From Bacteroidales bacterium (GTDB taxonomy: Bacteria > Bacteroidota > Bacteroidia > Bacteroidales > P3), in NCBI GenBank assembly GCA_017522065.1, contig JAFXAD010000050.1, forward strand, positions 1 through 64,000: DNA of 64,000 nt. The letters are read 5' to 3'. The notes beneath the pieces were generated by a model. It had not been told where the DNA came from. It was given only the letters and a program-made list of their open reading frames with translations, and searched no databases. Positions within the stretch are counted from its first letter, which is position 1, and each line of letters starts with the position of its first letter. A program made the translations under genes and the position numbers. Shown here one piece after another: positions 35,451-43,371 of the stretch.

Positions 35451-36662
35451 CTATTTTCCGAACATCACCTTCTCGCTGTTGAACATGCGCGTGAGGACGA
35501 AGACGGCGATGGCGGTATATGCGATATTGGCGACGACGGTGATGCCTACGGCGGCGGGCTTGAGGTCGAACGAGAATATCGACGCCATCGACTGCACACT
35601 GTTGTAGAACGGGATGAGGTAGGCTGTCAGCGACTCGGGAGCGTCGCCGCCCAGCATCGGCGTGAAGCCAATGAACATCACAAGCAGCATCAGCGGCAGC
35701 ACCAGCGTACCGGCCGACTTGACATCCTTGGCCAGTGCCGACAGGATGGAGATGCAGCTGACAAGTACCAGCACCGTACTAATTAACACGCAGAGAATCA
35801 GCATATAGTCGCCCGTCGTATAGGGAATTGCAAAATCAATATCCACGCCGTCGCCTTTCAGCATCCGGGGCAGCGACAGGATGATGCCGAGGAAGCTCGA
35901 CAGGCCGCTGAGCATAGCGAAAGTCGACAGACTCAGTATCTTGCCGATGGCCAGCTCGCTGCGCTTCATTGGCGTCACCAGCAGGGTGGCTATGGTGCCG
36001 CGCTCTTTCTCGCCGGCGATGGCGGTGGGCGCCACGGCCATACAGCCCGAGAAGAGCAACATCATCAGCAGCATCGGGAACAGCTGGCCAAGAATCTCGC
36101 CCAGCGAGTCGTCCTCGTCGGCCATATCGAAAGTCTCTTCTTCGTCAGGACTTTGGCTTTTGGCATTGATATCGAACATATTGTTGCGGCTGTTTTCCCA
36201 ATCTTCGAGGTACGTCTTGACCGTCTGGTAGGCCAGCTCCGAGTTGTCGGAATTGGAGTTGTGATATATCTTCACATTCGGCGCCATCTCGCCGCCCATC
36301 GGGTCGTAGGCTGCTATGAGGCTGTCGAAGTGGGGCGGGAAATTGACGTAAATCAAACTTTTCTCCTTGTCGGCCAAGCTGTCGCCAATAAGGGCCACGG
36401 CGTTGAAGCCTTCGGTAACAAGCTGGAATGGGATCGAGTCGAAGTCGCCCCGCATGCTCTCGGGCATGTTGTCGACATAGACCGTCGTGGGGCCCTCGTT
36501 GTCGTCCTGATGGCTCTTGCCGATATTCTCACCCATCAGCGAATAGACAATAAAAATCAGCAGACCCGGCATAATCACTGCGGTGAACAGCAGCGAGCGG
36601 TCGCCGAAAAAACGCGCAAACTCCTTGCGGACAATGGTCCACACATTACCTTGCTTTCTCAT
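35451..36662 (-). CDS. ABC-2 type permease (NatB-like)
   Basis: A 403-residue permease of the ABC-2 family: first helix LLFTAVIMPGLLIFIVYSLM near residues 25-45, a large soluble domain to about 195, then five or so helices (LFPMLLMMLLFSGCMAVAPT onwards). The motif AGEKERGTIATLLVTPMKRS is the ABC-2 signature for NatB-like sodium or drug exporters. It overlaps the upstream ATPase gene by 4 bp (ATGA), so the two are co-translated. Substrate not determinable; sodium efflux is only one option. Confidence 0.9.
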   Translation of the reverse strand: MRKQGNVWTIVRKEFARFFGDRSLLFTAVIMPGLLIFIVYSLMGENIGKSHQDDNEGPTTVYVDNMPESMRGDFDSIPFQLVTEGFNAVALIGDSLADKEKSLIYVNFPPHFDSLIAAYDPMGGEMAPNVKIYHNSNSDNSELAYQTVKTYLEDWENSRNNMFDINAKSQSPDEEETFDMADEDDSLGEILGQLFPMLLMMLLFSGCMAVAPTAIAGEKERGTIATLLVTPMKRSELAIGKILSLSTFAMLSGLSSFLGIILSLPRMLKGDGVDIDFAIPYTTGDYMLILCVLISTVLVLVSCISILSALAKDVKSAGTLVLPLMLLVMFIGFTPMLGGDAPESLTAYLIPFYNSVQSMASIFSFDLKPAAVGITVVANIAYTAIAVFVLTRMFNSEKVMFGK

Positions 36663-37435
36663 TCCTCACCTCCTTTCTGTGTTTTGTAGATTTCGAAAAA
36701 ACGGTCCTCGAGGCTCATCCCGTCGCGGATGGCGTCGAGGGTGTCGCAATGCGTCATCCGTCCGTCAATGATGATGCCTACGCGGTCGCACAGCTTCTCT
36801 ACGAGGCTGAAAATGTGGGTCGAAAGGATGATGGTCTTGCCCTGCTGACGCATCTCGGCCAGAAAGTCGGTCACGGTACGCGCCGTAAGAACGTCGAGTC
36901 CGTTGGTGGGCTCGTCGAAGATGATGATGTCGGGATTGTGCGCCAGCGAGATGACGATGCTGGCCTTCTGCTTCATACCCGTCGACAGGTTCTGCACCTT
37001 GACCTCGGCAAACTTGTCGATGCCGAAGCGTTCGAACATCATCCGCTTGCGCTCGGCGGCCTCGGCCTCCGGCACGCCGTGCAGGCGGGCGAAGAAGTCG
37101 AACAGGTAGTTGGGCGTGAAGAAGTCCTCGAGCTTCAGCTCACTGGTGAGGAAGGCTATGCGCGACCGCACCTCTTCTTCCTCGTTAACAACGCTGTAGC
37201 CATCCAGCACAGCATCTCCTGCATCGGGCTTGATGAGCGTGGCCAGGATGCGCAGTGTCGTCGTTTTGCCGGCACCGTTCGGACCCAGCAGACCGAATAT
37301 TTCACCGCGGTTGGCGGTGAAGCTCAGATTGTCCACAGCTACCTTCTTGCGTAGCGTGGTGCGTTCAATCTTCTGTTGTTTCTTTGAGAGCGTGAAGGTC
37401 TTCGATATGCCTTCCACGCGAAGAATTTCATCCAT
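36659..37435 (-). CDS. ABC-2 type ATPase (NatA-like)
   Basis: A 258-residue ATPase: Walker [15 protein letters not shown]-loop within AFLTSELKLEDFFTPNYL, signature LSTGMKQ, Walker B IIIFDEPTNGLD and intact H-loop IILSTHIF. It resembles NatA and pairs with the permease whose start overlaps its stop. This is a normal catalytic site, in contrast with the ATPase at 33106. The 196-bp gap upstream contains palindromic repeats. Confidence 0.93.
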   Translation of the reverse strand: MDEILRVEGISKTFTLSKKQQKIERTTLRKKVAVDNLSFTANRGEIFGLLGPNGAGKTTTLRILATLIKPDAGDAVLDGYSVVNEEEEVRSRIAFLTSELKLEDFFTPNYLFDFFARLHGVPEAEAAERKRMMFERFGIDKFAEVKVQNLSTGMKQKASIVISLAHNPDIIIFDEPTNGLDVLTARTVTDFLAEMRQQGKTIILSTHIFSLVEKLCDRVGIIIDGRMTHCDTLDAIRDGMSLEDRFFEIYKTQKGGEE

Positions 37436-37474
37436 ATTATTTTACTTTAAATTTAATCGTGTTTTGGGGAGTCT

Positions 37475-37547
37475 CCCGCTCGCAAGCGAGCAAAATCATG
37501 GAAATCTGACTTATTATTGGAAATGGTTTCCGACTGGCGTCGGAAAT
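37475..37547. repeat. Two palindromes between NatA-like gene and the next operon
   Basis: GCTCGC-AA-GCGAGC at 37479-37492 is the same palindrome that forms the core of the arrays at 39977 and 42697 (here within CTCCCGCTCGCAAGCGAGC). A second hairpin, TTTCCGAC-TGGC-GTCGGAAA, lies at 37528-37547. Neither is followed by a convincing T run, so they are repeats rather than terminators. Confidence 0.75.
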
Positions 37548-37631
37548 AAATAATATTGCCTGTGTTTTTCTGTTATTTTTCGTGCTTGGGACTTCTTATC
37601 TATCTAATAGACGTTTATAGGGTTCAAAACC

Positions 37632-38108
37632 TTACAGCTGGCTGTTGTTTTTCTTCGCTTCGCGGTATTCGTCCACAATCATTATTATGACCCAGGCGAA
37701 GAGAAGCAGCAACGTAATCGCCAGAAAGACATACATCAGCGCCTCCGTCCACGGCCGCTGCCACAGGTTGTTGCAGTAGTCGAACAGGCCGTACAGTTCG
37801 AAGCAGAACGTGATGATAGGCCACCAGACCAGGCGCGTGCGGCGTATGTCGCTGGTGCGCTCGTCCTTGCACCACTTCAGGCGGCCGTCGACCAGCTTGA
37901 AGCCCCACTTGTAGTTCTTCATATTGGGCATCCATGTGATGAACATTCCGCCAGCCAGAATCGCCAGCGAGTAGAACAGGTAGCCTACAAAGAAGCCAAC
38001 ACCTTGCGACTTTATCTGCATAGCCATCAATATGTTGCCGGCCACGACAACCATCACCGCCAGCGCGCTACCGACCAGTCCTATAGTTTTTTTGCTCTCT
38101 ATTGTCAT
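37632..38108 (-). CDS. Four-helix integral membrane protein, unknown function
   Basis: A 158-residue protein with hydrophobic helices near residues 9-31, 38-58, 92-115 and 124-146 and basic loops (WGFKLVDGRLKWCKDERTSD). I do not recognise a family. Its start overlaps the stop of the next upstream gene by 4 bp, and the downstream end is a charged tail (YREAKKNNSQL). It belongs to the same four-gene run as the SPFH protein and the ribbon-helix-helix protein, but a shared function is only suggested by the overlaps. Confidence 0.8.
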   Translation of the reverse strand: MTIESKKTIGLVGSALAVMVVVAGNILMAMQIKSQGVGFFVGYLFYSLAILAGGMFITWMPNMKNYKWGFKLVDGRLKWCKDERTSDIRRTRLVWWPIITFCFELYGLFDYCNNLWQRPWTEALMYVFLAITLLLLFAWVIIMIVDEYREAKKNNSQL

Positions 38109-38587
38109 AAGGCTTCTCCTTTCTTACGTTGGCGGGCGGAACTGACGATTCCAATAATGAATCCACTGAAAACCGGTACAGCAACAGCGATGCTGCTTAT
38201 CACATTGAACGACAGCAGCCAAAACGTATCGGGCCATATCAACCCGAATGCAAACAGCGGCACTATCAGCGAGAACGACCATCCCGAGATGCCCATCTGC
38301 AAGGCCTGCAGCCCTTCGTTGTCGCGCCGCATCTTGCGCGTCTCGCGAACAAAACGGCCCTTGCGCAACTTCAGCACTTTATACTCCTCCCCCGACTCGG
38401 CACTACGCAGCGTCATCCAGTCGGCCTCCAGACACACCACGCCGACAAACAAAGAAATACAGAACACATAGGCGAACAACTTGACATTCTCGCCCCTTAT
38501 ACCGATGAAGCCCAGCAAAGCGCCCACCAGGTAGTTAAGCATTGCCAACACTGCCAGCATGATGGTCGCGATTCTTATTTTATTCAT
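38105..38587 (-). CDS. Multi-pass membrane protein, unknown function
   Basis: Starting at ATG 38587 (MNKIRIATIM) gives 160 residues; the ATG at 38614 would overlap the upstream gene more and add MRPGRRETA. The chosen start overlaps the upstream stop by 8 bp. There are about four helices (IMLAVLAMLNYLVGALLGF, FAYVFCISLFVGVVCLE, and two after the basic middle region LKLRKGRFVRETRKMRRD). The layout, two helix pairs around a positively charged cytoplasmic loop, resembles small DUF membrane proteins that accompany transcription regulators, but I cannot name the family. Confidence 0.75.
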   Translation of the reverse strand: MNKIRIATIMLAVLAMLNYLVGALLGFIGIRGENVKLFAYVFCISLFVGVVCLEADWMTLRSAESGEEYKVLKLRKGRFVRETRKMRRDNEGLQALQMGISGWSFSLIVPLFAFGLIWPDTFWLLSFNVISSIAVAVPVFSGFIIGIVSSARQRKKGEAL

Positions 38588-38786
38588 TGCTGTCTCCCTC
38601 CTTCCTGGGCGCACTCGAAGCCTCGCCCCTACGGTTGGCGCTCTTCGGATGCCGCTTGGCCTTCTTGAGGGCTTCAGACAAAATCCACTCTATCTGACCG
38701 TTGGTGCTGCGGAACTCGTCCGCAGCCCAACGCTCGATAGCATCGTAGACCTCACTGTCCACCCGAAGTGCAAAGGTTTTCTTCAT
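38580..38786 (-). CDS. Arc-type ribbon-helix-helix protein
   Basis: A 68-residue basic protein. Its first 45 residues (KKTFALRVDSEVYDAIERWA, then DEFRSTNGQIEWILSEAL) fit the Arc/MetJ ribbon-helix-helix fold, with one N-terminal strand and two helices. The C-terminus is basic and unstructured. Such genes commonly follow SPFH-domain genes in Bacteroidota. It starts 3 bp after the SPFH stop and overlaps the next gene, so it is part of the operon; it may bind DNA to autoregulate it, but no operator was identified. Confidence 0.85.
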   Translation of the reverse strand: MKKTFALRVDSEVYDAIERWAADEFRSTNGQIEWILSEALKKAKRHPKSANRRGEASSAPRKEGDSNE

Positions 38787-38789
38787 AGT

Positions 38790-39779
38790 TTAATAAATAG
38801 AACCAGTATTGATAACTGGCGAAGCGCTCTCGTCGGCGCAGAGGACGACGAGCAGGTTACTTACCATCGTGGCTTTCTTTTCTTCGTCGAGCTGCACCAC
38901 TTCGCGCTCGCTCAGCTTGTTGAGGGCAAGCTCGACCATCGACACGGCACCTTCAACAATCTTCTCGCGGGCCGAGATGATGGCGTCGGCCTGTTGGCGG
39001 CGCAGCATCACGCTGGCAATTTCGGCAGCGTAGGCCAGATAATTGATGCGGGCCTCGACAATCTCGATGCCGGCGATGCTGAGACGTCTGCGCAACTCGT
39101 CCTCAAGCTGGTTGTTGATCTCCTCGGCACCGCTGCGCAGGGTCAGCTCGGTGCTGTTGTGGTCGATGTTGTCATAGGCATAGTGGCCAGCCACCTTGCG
39201 CAGGGCGGCGTCGCTCTGCACGTGCACGAAGCTGTCGTAGCCCTTCAGCTGCTGCTGGTTGGACTGCTGAGCTTGCTCGCCGTGCTGTGCCGACGACGTC
39301 AGCGTATCCACATCGATGTCGAACACAGCCTTGTAGGTGTCGGCGACCTTCCACACCAGAACCAGTCCGATCATAATCGGGTTGCCGTTCTTGTCGTTGA
39401 CCTTGATGGGCGGCACGTCCATATTGCGTGCGCGCAGCGATATGCGACGCTTGGCATAGAACGGGTTGATCCAGAAGAAACCATTCTGACGCACCGTTCC
39501 ACTGTAACGGCCGAAGAAGGTCAGCACGCGACTCTGGTTGGGCTGGATAATCATAAAGCCGACGCAGTGCAGGATATAGACAAATAACATCACCACTCCC
39601 GTCATTATTGGCAAAAGTATCATCGCTGTAGGCTCGCCGTCCGAACGGACCATCCCGTCAAAACCTGACTCCCAGACGATAAGGAGCACTGTTCCTACCA
39701 GCAATGCAATGTTAATCAACAGGTGGAAAAAGCCGTTGTTCTTGGCTTTCATTTGTTTGTCAAATTCTTTTGTTTCCAT
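38790..39779 (-). CDS. SPFH/band 7 domain membrane protein
   Basis: A 329-residue protein with two N-terminal helices (HLLINIALLVGTVLLIVW and AMILLPIMTGVVMLFVYIL) followed by an SPFH/band 7 domain starting about residue 70 (IIQPNQSRVLTFFGRYSGTV) and including VNDKNGNPIMIGLVLVWKVA. The C-terminal helix region (ELRRRLSIAGIEIVEARINY) is typical of stomatin-like oligomers. These proteins form membrane microdomain scaffolds. First gene of a four-gene operon with a strong promoter. Confidence 0.92.
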   Translation of the reverse strand: METKEFDKQMKAKNNGFFHLLINIALLVGTVLLIVWESGFDGMVRSDGEPTAMILLPIMTGVVMLFVYILHCVGFMIIQPNQSRVLTFFGRYSGTVRQNGFFWINPFYAKRRISLRARNMDVPPIKVNDKNGNPIMIGLVLVWKVADTYKAVFDIDVDTLTSSAQHGEQAQQSNQQQLKGYDSFVHVQSDAALRKVAGHYAYDNIDHNSTELTLRSGAEEINNQLEDELRRRLSIAGIEIVEARINYLAYAAEIASVMLRRQQADAIISAREKIVEGAVSMVELALNKLSEREVVQLDEEKKATMVSNLLVVLCADESASPVINTGSIY

Positions 39780-39854
39780 TGATTTAATCTAATTAACTGT
39801 TAATGATTTAAATATTTACAAAATTTGATTTGATATTATTTTGATATCACTTTG

Positions 39855-39885
39855 CAAAATTACAAACATTTTTTTAACCACCAAA
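39855..39885 (-). promoter_or_regulatory. Promoter of the SPFH operon
   Basis: Minus-strand TTTG (39885-39882), 19 bp, TAATTTTG (39862-39855), 76 bp before the ATG: a full match to the Bacteroidota pattern. Confidence 0.75.
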
Positions 39886-39976
39886 TTTTTTTCAAAAAAA
39901 AAGAGATTATGAAAGGAAAAACAAAGAATGAGATTATCGTATTTCACTGGTTTAAGACACATTAATTAAGGGAGTA

Positions 39977-40668
39977 AATCCACAAGATCTCGCTCGCTTG
40001 CGAGCAGGAGGTTTTGAACGTGAATGACCATAAATGACCGTGAATGCCCGTAAATATTTTTTTAGTTTAAACAGGAATTACCAGGAATTGGACAGGAATT
40101 ATCAGAAATATTTTTTTTAACGACATGAACAACAACATAACAACAGCAAATAATAATAGCCATAAATCCGCTCGCGCCAGCGAGCGTTATAATTTATAAG
40201 ATCTATAGATTTCGCGAGGCGGGACGCCGAGCAGGAGAAAAAAAATCCACAAGATCTACAAGATCTCGCTCGCGCCAGCGAGCAGGAGGTTTTAAACGTG
40301 AATGACCATAAATGACCGTGAATACCCGTAAATTTTTAAAAACAGGAATTACCAGGAATTGGACAGAAATTATCATAAATAAATTTTTTAACGACAAGAA
40401 GCAGCAACACAACAACAGCAAATAATAATAGCCATAAATCCGCTCGCGTCGCGAGCGTTATAATCTACAAGATCTATATATTTCGCGAGGCGGGACGCCG
40501 AGCAGGAGAAAAAAAAAGAAAAATCCACAAGATCCACAAGATCTCGCTCGCTTGCGAGCAGGAGAAAAAAATCAACAAGATCTACAAGATCTCGCTCGCG
40601 CCAGCGAGCAGGAAAAAGATTTACAAGATTTACAAGATTTCGCGAGGCGGGACGCCGAGCAGGAGAAA
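39977..40668 (+). repeat. Mosaic repeat array, left arm (about 2.5 units of 270 bp)
   Basis: Two long units start at about 39977 and 40244 and a series of shortened ones runs from about 40521 to 40668. Each unit has, in order: AATCCACAAGATCT; palindrome CTCGCTCGC-TT-GCGAGCAGGAG (or GCCA in the loop); a degenerate GTGAATGACC/GTGAATGCCC tract; a CAGGAATTA/CCAGGAATTGG tract; AACAACAGCAAATAATAATA; a second palindrome CGCTCGCG...CGCGAGCG type; and TTTCGCGAGGCGGGACGCCG. The truncated units repeat only the palindromic parts. The same modules appear in reverse order and orientation at 42697-43258, on the other side of the dipeptidase gene. The rest of the 977-bp gap holds only AT-rich DNA and promoters. 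Confidence 0.9.
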
Positions 40669-40702
40669 ATTTCCAAAATAAGTGTGAAAAAATATTTTTT
40701 TG

Positions 40703-40710
40703 TATTTTTG
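40703..40710 (+). promoter_or_regulatory. TAnnTTTG -7 box of the first C69 dipeptidase gene
   Basis: TATTTTTG at 40703-40710, 47 bp before the ATG at 40757 and just after the left repeat arm. Confidence 0.55.
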
Positions 40711-40756
40711 CATCTTCAAACAAAGATATTTTTATAAATTACAAACATTAAATAAT

Positions 40757-42517
40757 ATGAAAATCAGCAGACTGTTCACAGCAGCCCTCATTGTTGCCGC
40801 CATGTCGGCGGTCAACATTTCGCAGGCCTGCACCAATTTCCTTTTCACCAAGGGTGCCACCAAGGACGGCTCGACGATGATCACCTACGCCGCCGACAGC
40901 CACGTGCTTTACGGCGAACTCTACTATCGCAAGGCCGCTACCTACCCCGCCGGCTCGATGTTCCAAGTCGTCGACTGGGACAGCGGCAAACCCCTGATCA
41001 AGATTCCGCAAGTCGCCCTGACCTACAGCGTTGTGGGCAACATCAACGAGTTCCAGCTGGCCATCGGCGAGACCACCTACGGCGGCCGCGAAGAGCTGGC
41101 CAACGAGATTGAGGGCGGCATCGACTACGGCTCGCTCATCTACCTCACCCTGCAGCGCGCCCGCAACGCCCGCGAGGCCATCCAGGTGCTGGCAGGTTTC
41201 CTCCAGGACTATCCCTACCACAGCGAGGGCGAGAGCTTCAGCATCTGCGACCCCAACGAGGTGTGGATCTTCGAACTCATCGGCAAGCGTCCCGGCCTGA
41301 CCAAGGCTGACCTGTCGAAGAAACTGAAATACACCTACACCGACGGCGCCGTGTGGGTTGCCCGCCGCATCCCCGACGGCTACGTCAGCGGCCACGCCAA
41401 CCAGGCCCGCATCACCCAGTTCCCCCAGGAACCCAAGAAGTTCGCCAAGGCCAAAGGCAAAGGTCTGCACACCGCCATCAGCAGCAAGCACCTCGACTAT
41501 CTCTTTGAGCCCGAAGTCGAATGCGTCTACAGCCACGATGTCATCACCTTCGCACGCGCCTGCGGCTGGTACAACGGCACCGATGCCGACTTCAGCTTCA
41601 CCGACACCTATGCTCCGCTGACTTTCAGCGGTATCCGTGGTTGCGACGCCCGTGTCTACGCTATGTTCCGCCGCGTCAACGCCAGCATGAAAAAATATGA
41701 GAAATATGCTATGGGCGATGCCACTGCCGAGCGCATGCCACTGTGGATCAAGCCCGACCATAAGGTCGACGTCAAGGAAGTTATGGACCTGATGCGCGAC
41801 CACTACGAGGGCACCGCTATGGATATGACCCAGGATGTGGGTGCCGGTCCCTTCGCCTGCCCCTACCGCTGGCGTCCTATGGGCTTCAAGGTCGACGGCA
41901 AGGAATACGTCCACGAGCGCGCCACCTCGACCCAGCAGACCGGCTTCAGCTTCGTGGCCCAGTGCCGCAGCTGGCTGCCCCGCAAGGTGGGCGGCATCAT
42001 CTGGTTCGGTGTCGACGACACCTATAGCACCGTCTACTGCCCGATGTATTGTGGCATCACCGACATCCCGCTGTGCTTCCGCGAGGGCAACGGCGATATG
42101 CTGACCTACAGCCCCACGTCGGCCTTCTGGCTCTTCAACCGCGTCACCAACTTCGTCTACAGCCGCTACAAGGATATGATTGTCGACCTGCAGAAGGTGC
42201 AGACCGACCTCGAGGAAGGTTTCATCACCGATGTCGAGAAGTTCGACAACCGTGCCAAGAACGCCACCGAGAACGAGATGGCCACCCTGCTCAACGACTT
42301 CAGCGGCCGCCAGGCCAAGAAAATGATGGACGAGTGGACCAAGCTCGACCAGTACCTGCTCGTCAAATACATCGACGGCAACGTCAAGAAGGAAGAGAAC
42401 GGCAAGTTCAAACGCACCGAATGGGGCGGCTGCGCTATGCCCAACCAGCCCGAATATCCGCAGTGGTTCTATCGCCAGATAGTCAAAGACCACGGCAACA
42501 TCATCGAGGTGAAGTAA
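40757..42517 (+). CDS. C69-family dipeptidase, paralogue 1
   Basis: Start at ATG 40757 (MKISRLFTAALIVAAMSAV) rather than an in-frame ATG at 40700 that lies in the promoter. The signal peptide ends at A24, exposing C25 (CTNFLFTKGATKDGSTMITY) as the N-terminal nucleophile that defines family C69 (PepD, Ntn hydrolases). The product has 586 residues. Other family marks are YAADSHVLYGELYY, IDYGSLIYLTLQRA and the Trp/Cys-rich block VAQCRSWLP. It probably hydrolyses short peptides in the periplasm or outside the cell. A second paralogue follows at 43372, with most of the sequence in common. Mosaic repeat arrays in opposite orientation lie on both sides of this gene alone. Confidence 0.95.
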   Translation: MKISRLFTAALIVAAMSAVNISQACTNFLFTKGATKDGSTMITYAADSHVLYGELYYRKAATYPAGSMFQVVDWDSGKPLIKIPQVALTYSVVGNINEFQLAIGETTYGGREELANEIEGGIDYGSLIYLTLQRARNAREAIQVLAGFLQDYPYHSEGESFSICDPNEVWIFELIGKRPGLTKADLSKKLKYTYTDGAVWVARRIPDGYVSGHANQARITQFPQEPKKFAKAKGKGLHTAISSKHLDYLFEPEVECVYSHDVITFARACGWYNGTDADFSFTDTYAPLTFSGIRGCDARVYAMFRRVNASMKKYEKYAMGDATAERMPLWIKPDHKVDVKEVMDLMRDHYEGTAMDMTQDVGAGPFACPYRWRPMGFKVDGKEYVHERATSTQQTGFSFVAQCRSWLPRKVGGIIWFGVDDTYSTVYCPMYCGITDIPLCFREGNGDMLTYSPTSAFWLFNRVTNFVYSRYKDMIVDLQKVQTDLEEGFITDVEKFDNRAKNATENEMATLLNDFSGRQAKKMMDEWTKLDQYLLVKYIDGNVKKEENGKFKRTEWGGCAMPNQPEYPQWFYRQIVKDHGNIIEVK

Positions 42518-42560
42518 CGTTTTAACGTTAACTTTAACCTTAACGTTAACTTCAGATACA
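42518..42560 (+). repeat. TTAACGTTAAC tract
   Basis: Directly after the dipeptidase stop: AACGTT, TTAACGTTAAC, TTTAACC, TTAACGTTAAC, then TTCAGATACA. The motif TTAACGTTAACYTCAGATACA recurs at 63342-63363, upstream of lptB. Confidence 0.7.
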
Positions 42561-42696
42561 ATATCAACGTGCCAATAGATAACATACGTTGATGATGGAA
42601 TCGAACAGGGTAGCTTAAAAATAAGTTGCCCTGTTTTTTTCATATCATTCAAAACAATGTGGCATTGCTCCCAAAAGTGTCAACTTTTTTCAGGTT

Positions 42697-43258
42697 AAGA
42701 CATTACGGGCATTCACGTTCAAAATCTCCTGCTCGGTGTCCCGCCTCACGAAATCCATAGATCTTATAGATTATTACGCTCGCGTCGCGAGCGAATTAAT
42801 GGCTATTATTATTTGATGATATTATGTCGTTAAAAATATATTCATGATAATTCCTGACCAATTCCTGGTAATTCCTGTTTAAACAATAAAATATTTTCGG
42901 GCATTCACGGGCATTCACGGGCATTCACGTTCAAAATCTCCTGCTCGCAAGCGAGCGAGATCTTGTAGATCTTGTGGATTCTTTCTTTTTTTTTACTGCT
43001 CGGCGTCCCGCCTCACGAAATCTATAGATCTTATAGATTATAACGCTCGCGTCGCGAGCGAATTGCTGATAATTATTATGTTGCAGGTTTTTTTAAAAAT
43101 TGCTGATAATTGCTGTTCAATTGCTGGTAATTGCTGTTTAAAAAAATATTTATGATAATTCCTGGCCAATTTCTGGTAATTCCTGTTTAAACTAAAAAAT
43201 ATTTTTGGGCATTCACGGGCATTCACGTTCAAAAACTCCTGCTCGTAGTGCGAGCAAA
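42697..43258 (-). repeat. Mosaic repeat array, right arm (two units, inverted)
   Basis: The left-arm modules recur on the opposite strand, with unit starts 270 bp apart (CTCCTGCTCGG at 42727 and TACTGCTCGGC near 42994). CTCCTGCTCGCAAGCGAGCG followed by AGATCTTGTAGATCTTGTGG at 42939-42978 is the exact reverse complement of left-arm sequence. At 43099-43139 lies a variant tract in which every CAGGAATT element of the family is CAGCAATT instead. The array ends about 110 bp before the second dipeptidase gene. No gene is present in this 854-bp gap. Confidence 0.9.
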
Positions 43259-43371
43259 TTGAATAATTCTTTAAAAACAATAATTCAATCGCTTTGGCGT
43301 TAGTATGAGTGCTTTAATGTGAGTGCACATTATTTCGTTTGTATCTTTTGTTGATTTTAAACCCTTAACAC

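Noticed and set aside
39977..40668. CRISPR array
   Set aside because: The repeated units are long mosaics of about 270 bp with internal degenerate tracts, not identical 25-40 bp repeats with unique spacers, and no cas gene is nearby.
40388..40723. Small open frames inside the repeat arrays (minus strand)
   Set aside because: Their translations are direct readings of the DNA repeats (for example DLVDLVDF) and have no start context or family features.
40748..42652. A 634-codon minus-strand open frame over the first dipeptidase gene
   Set aside because: The plus strand encodes a full C69 dipeptidase with signal peptide and nucleophile. The minus frame is its shadow, a result of GC-rich codon use.
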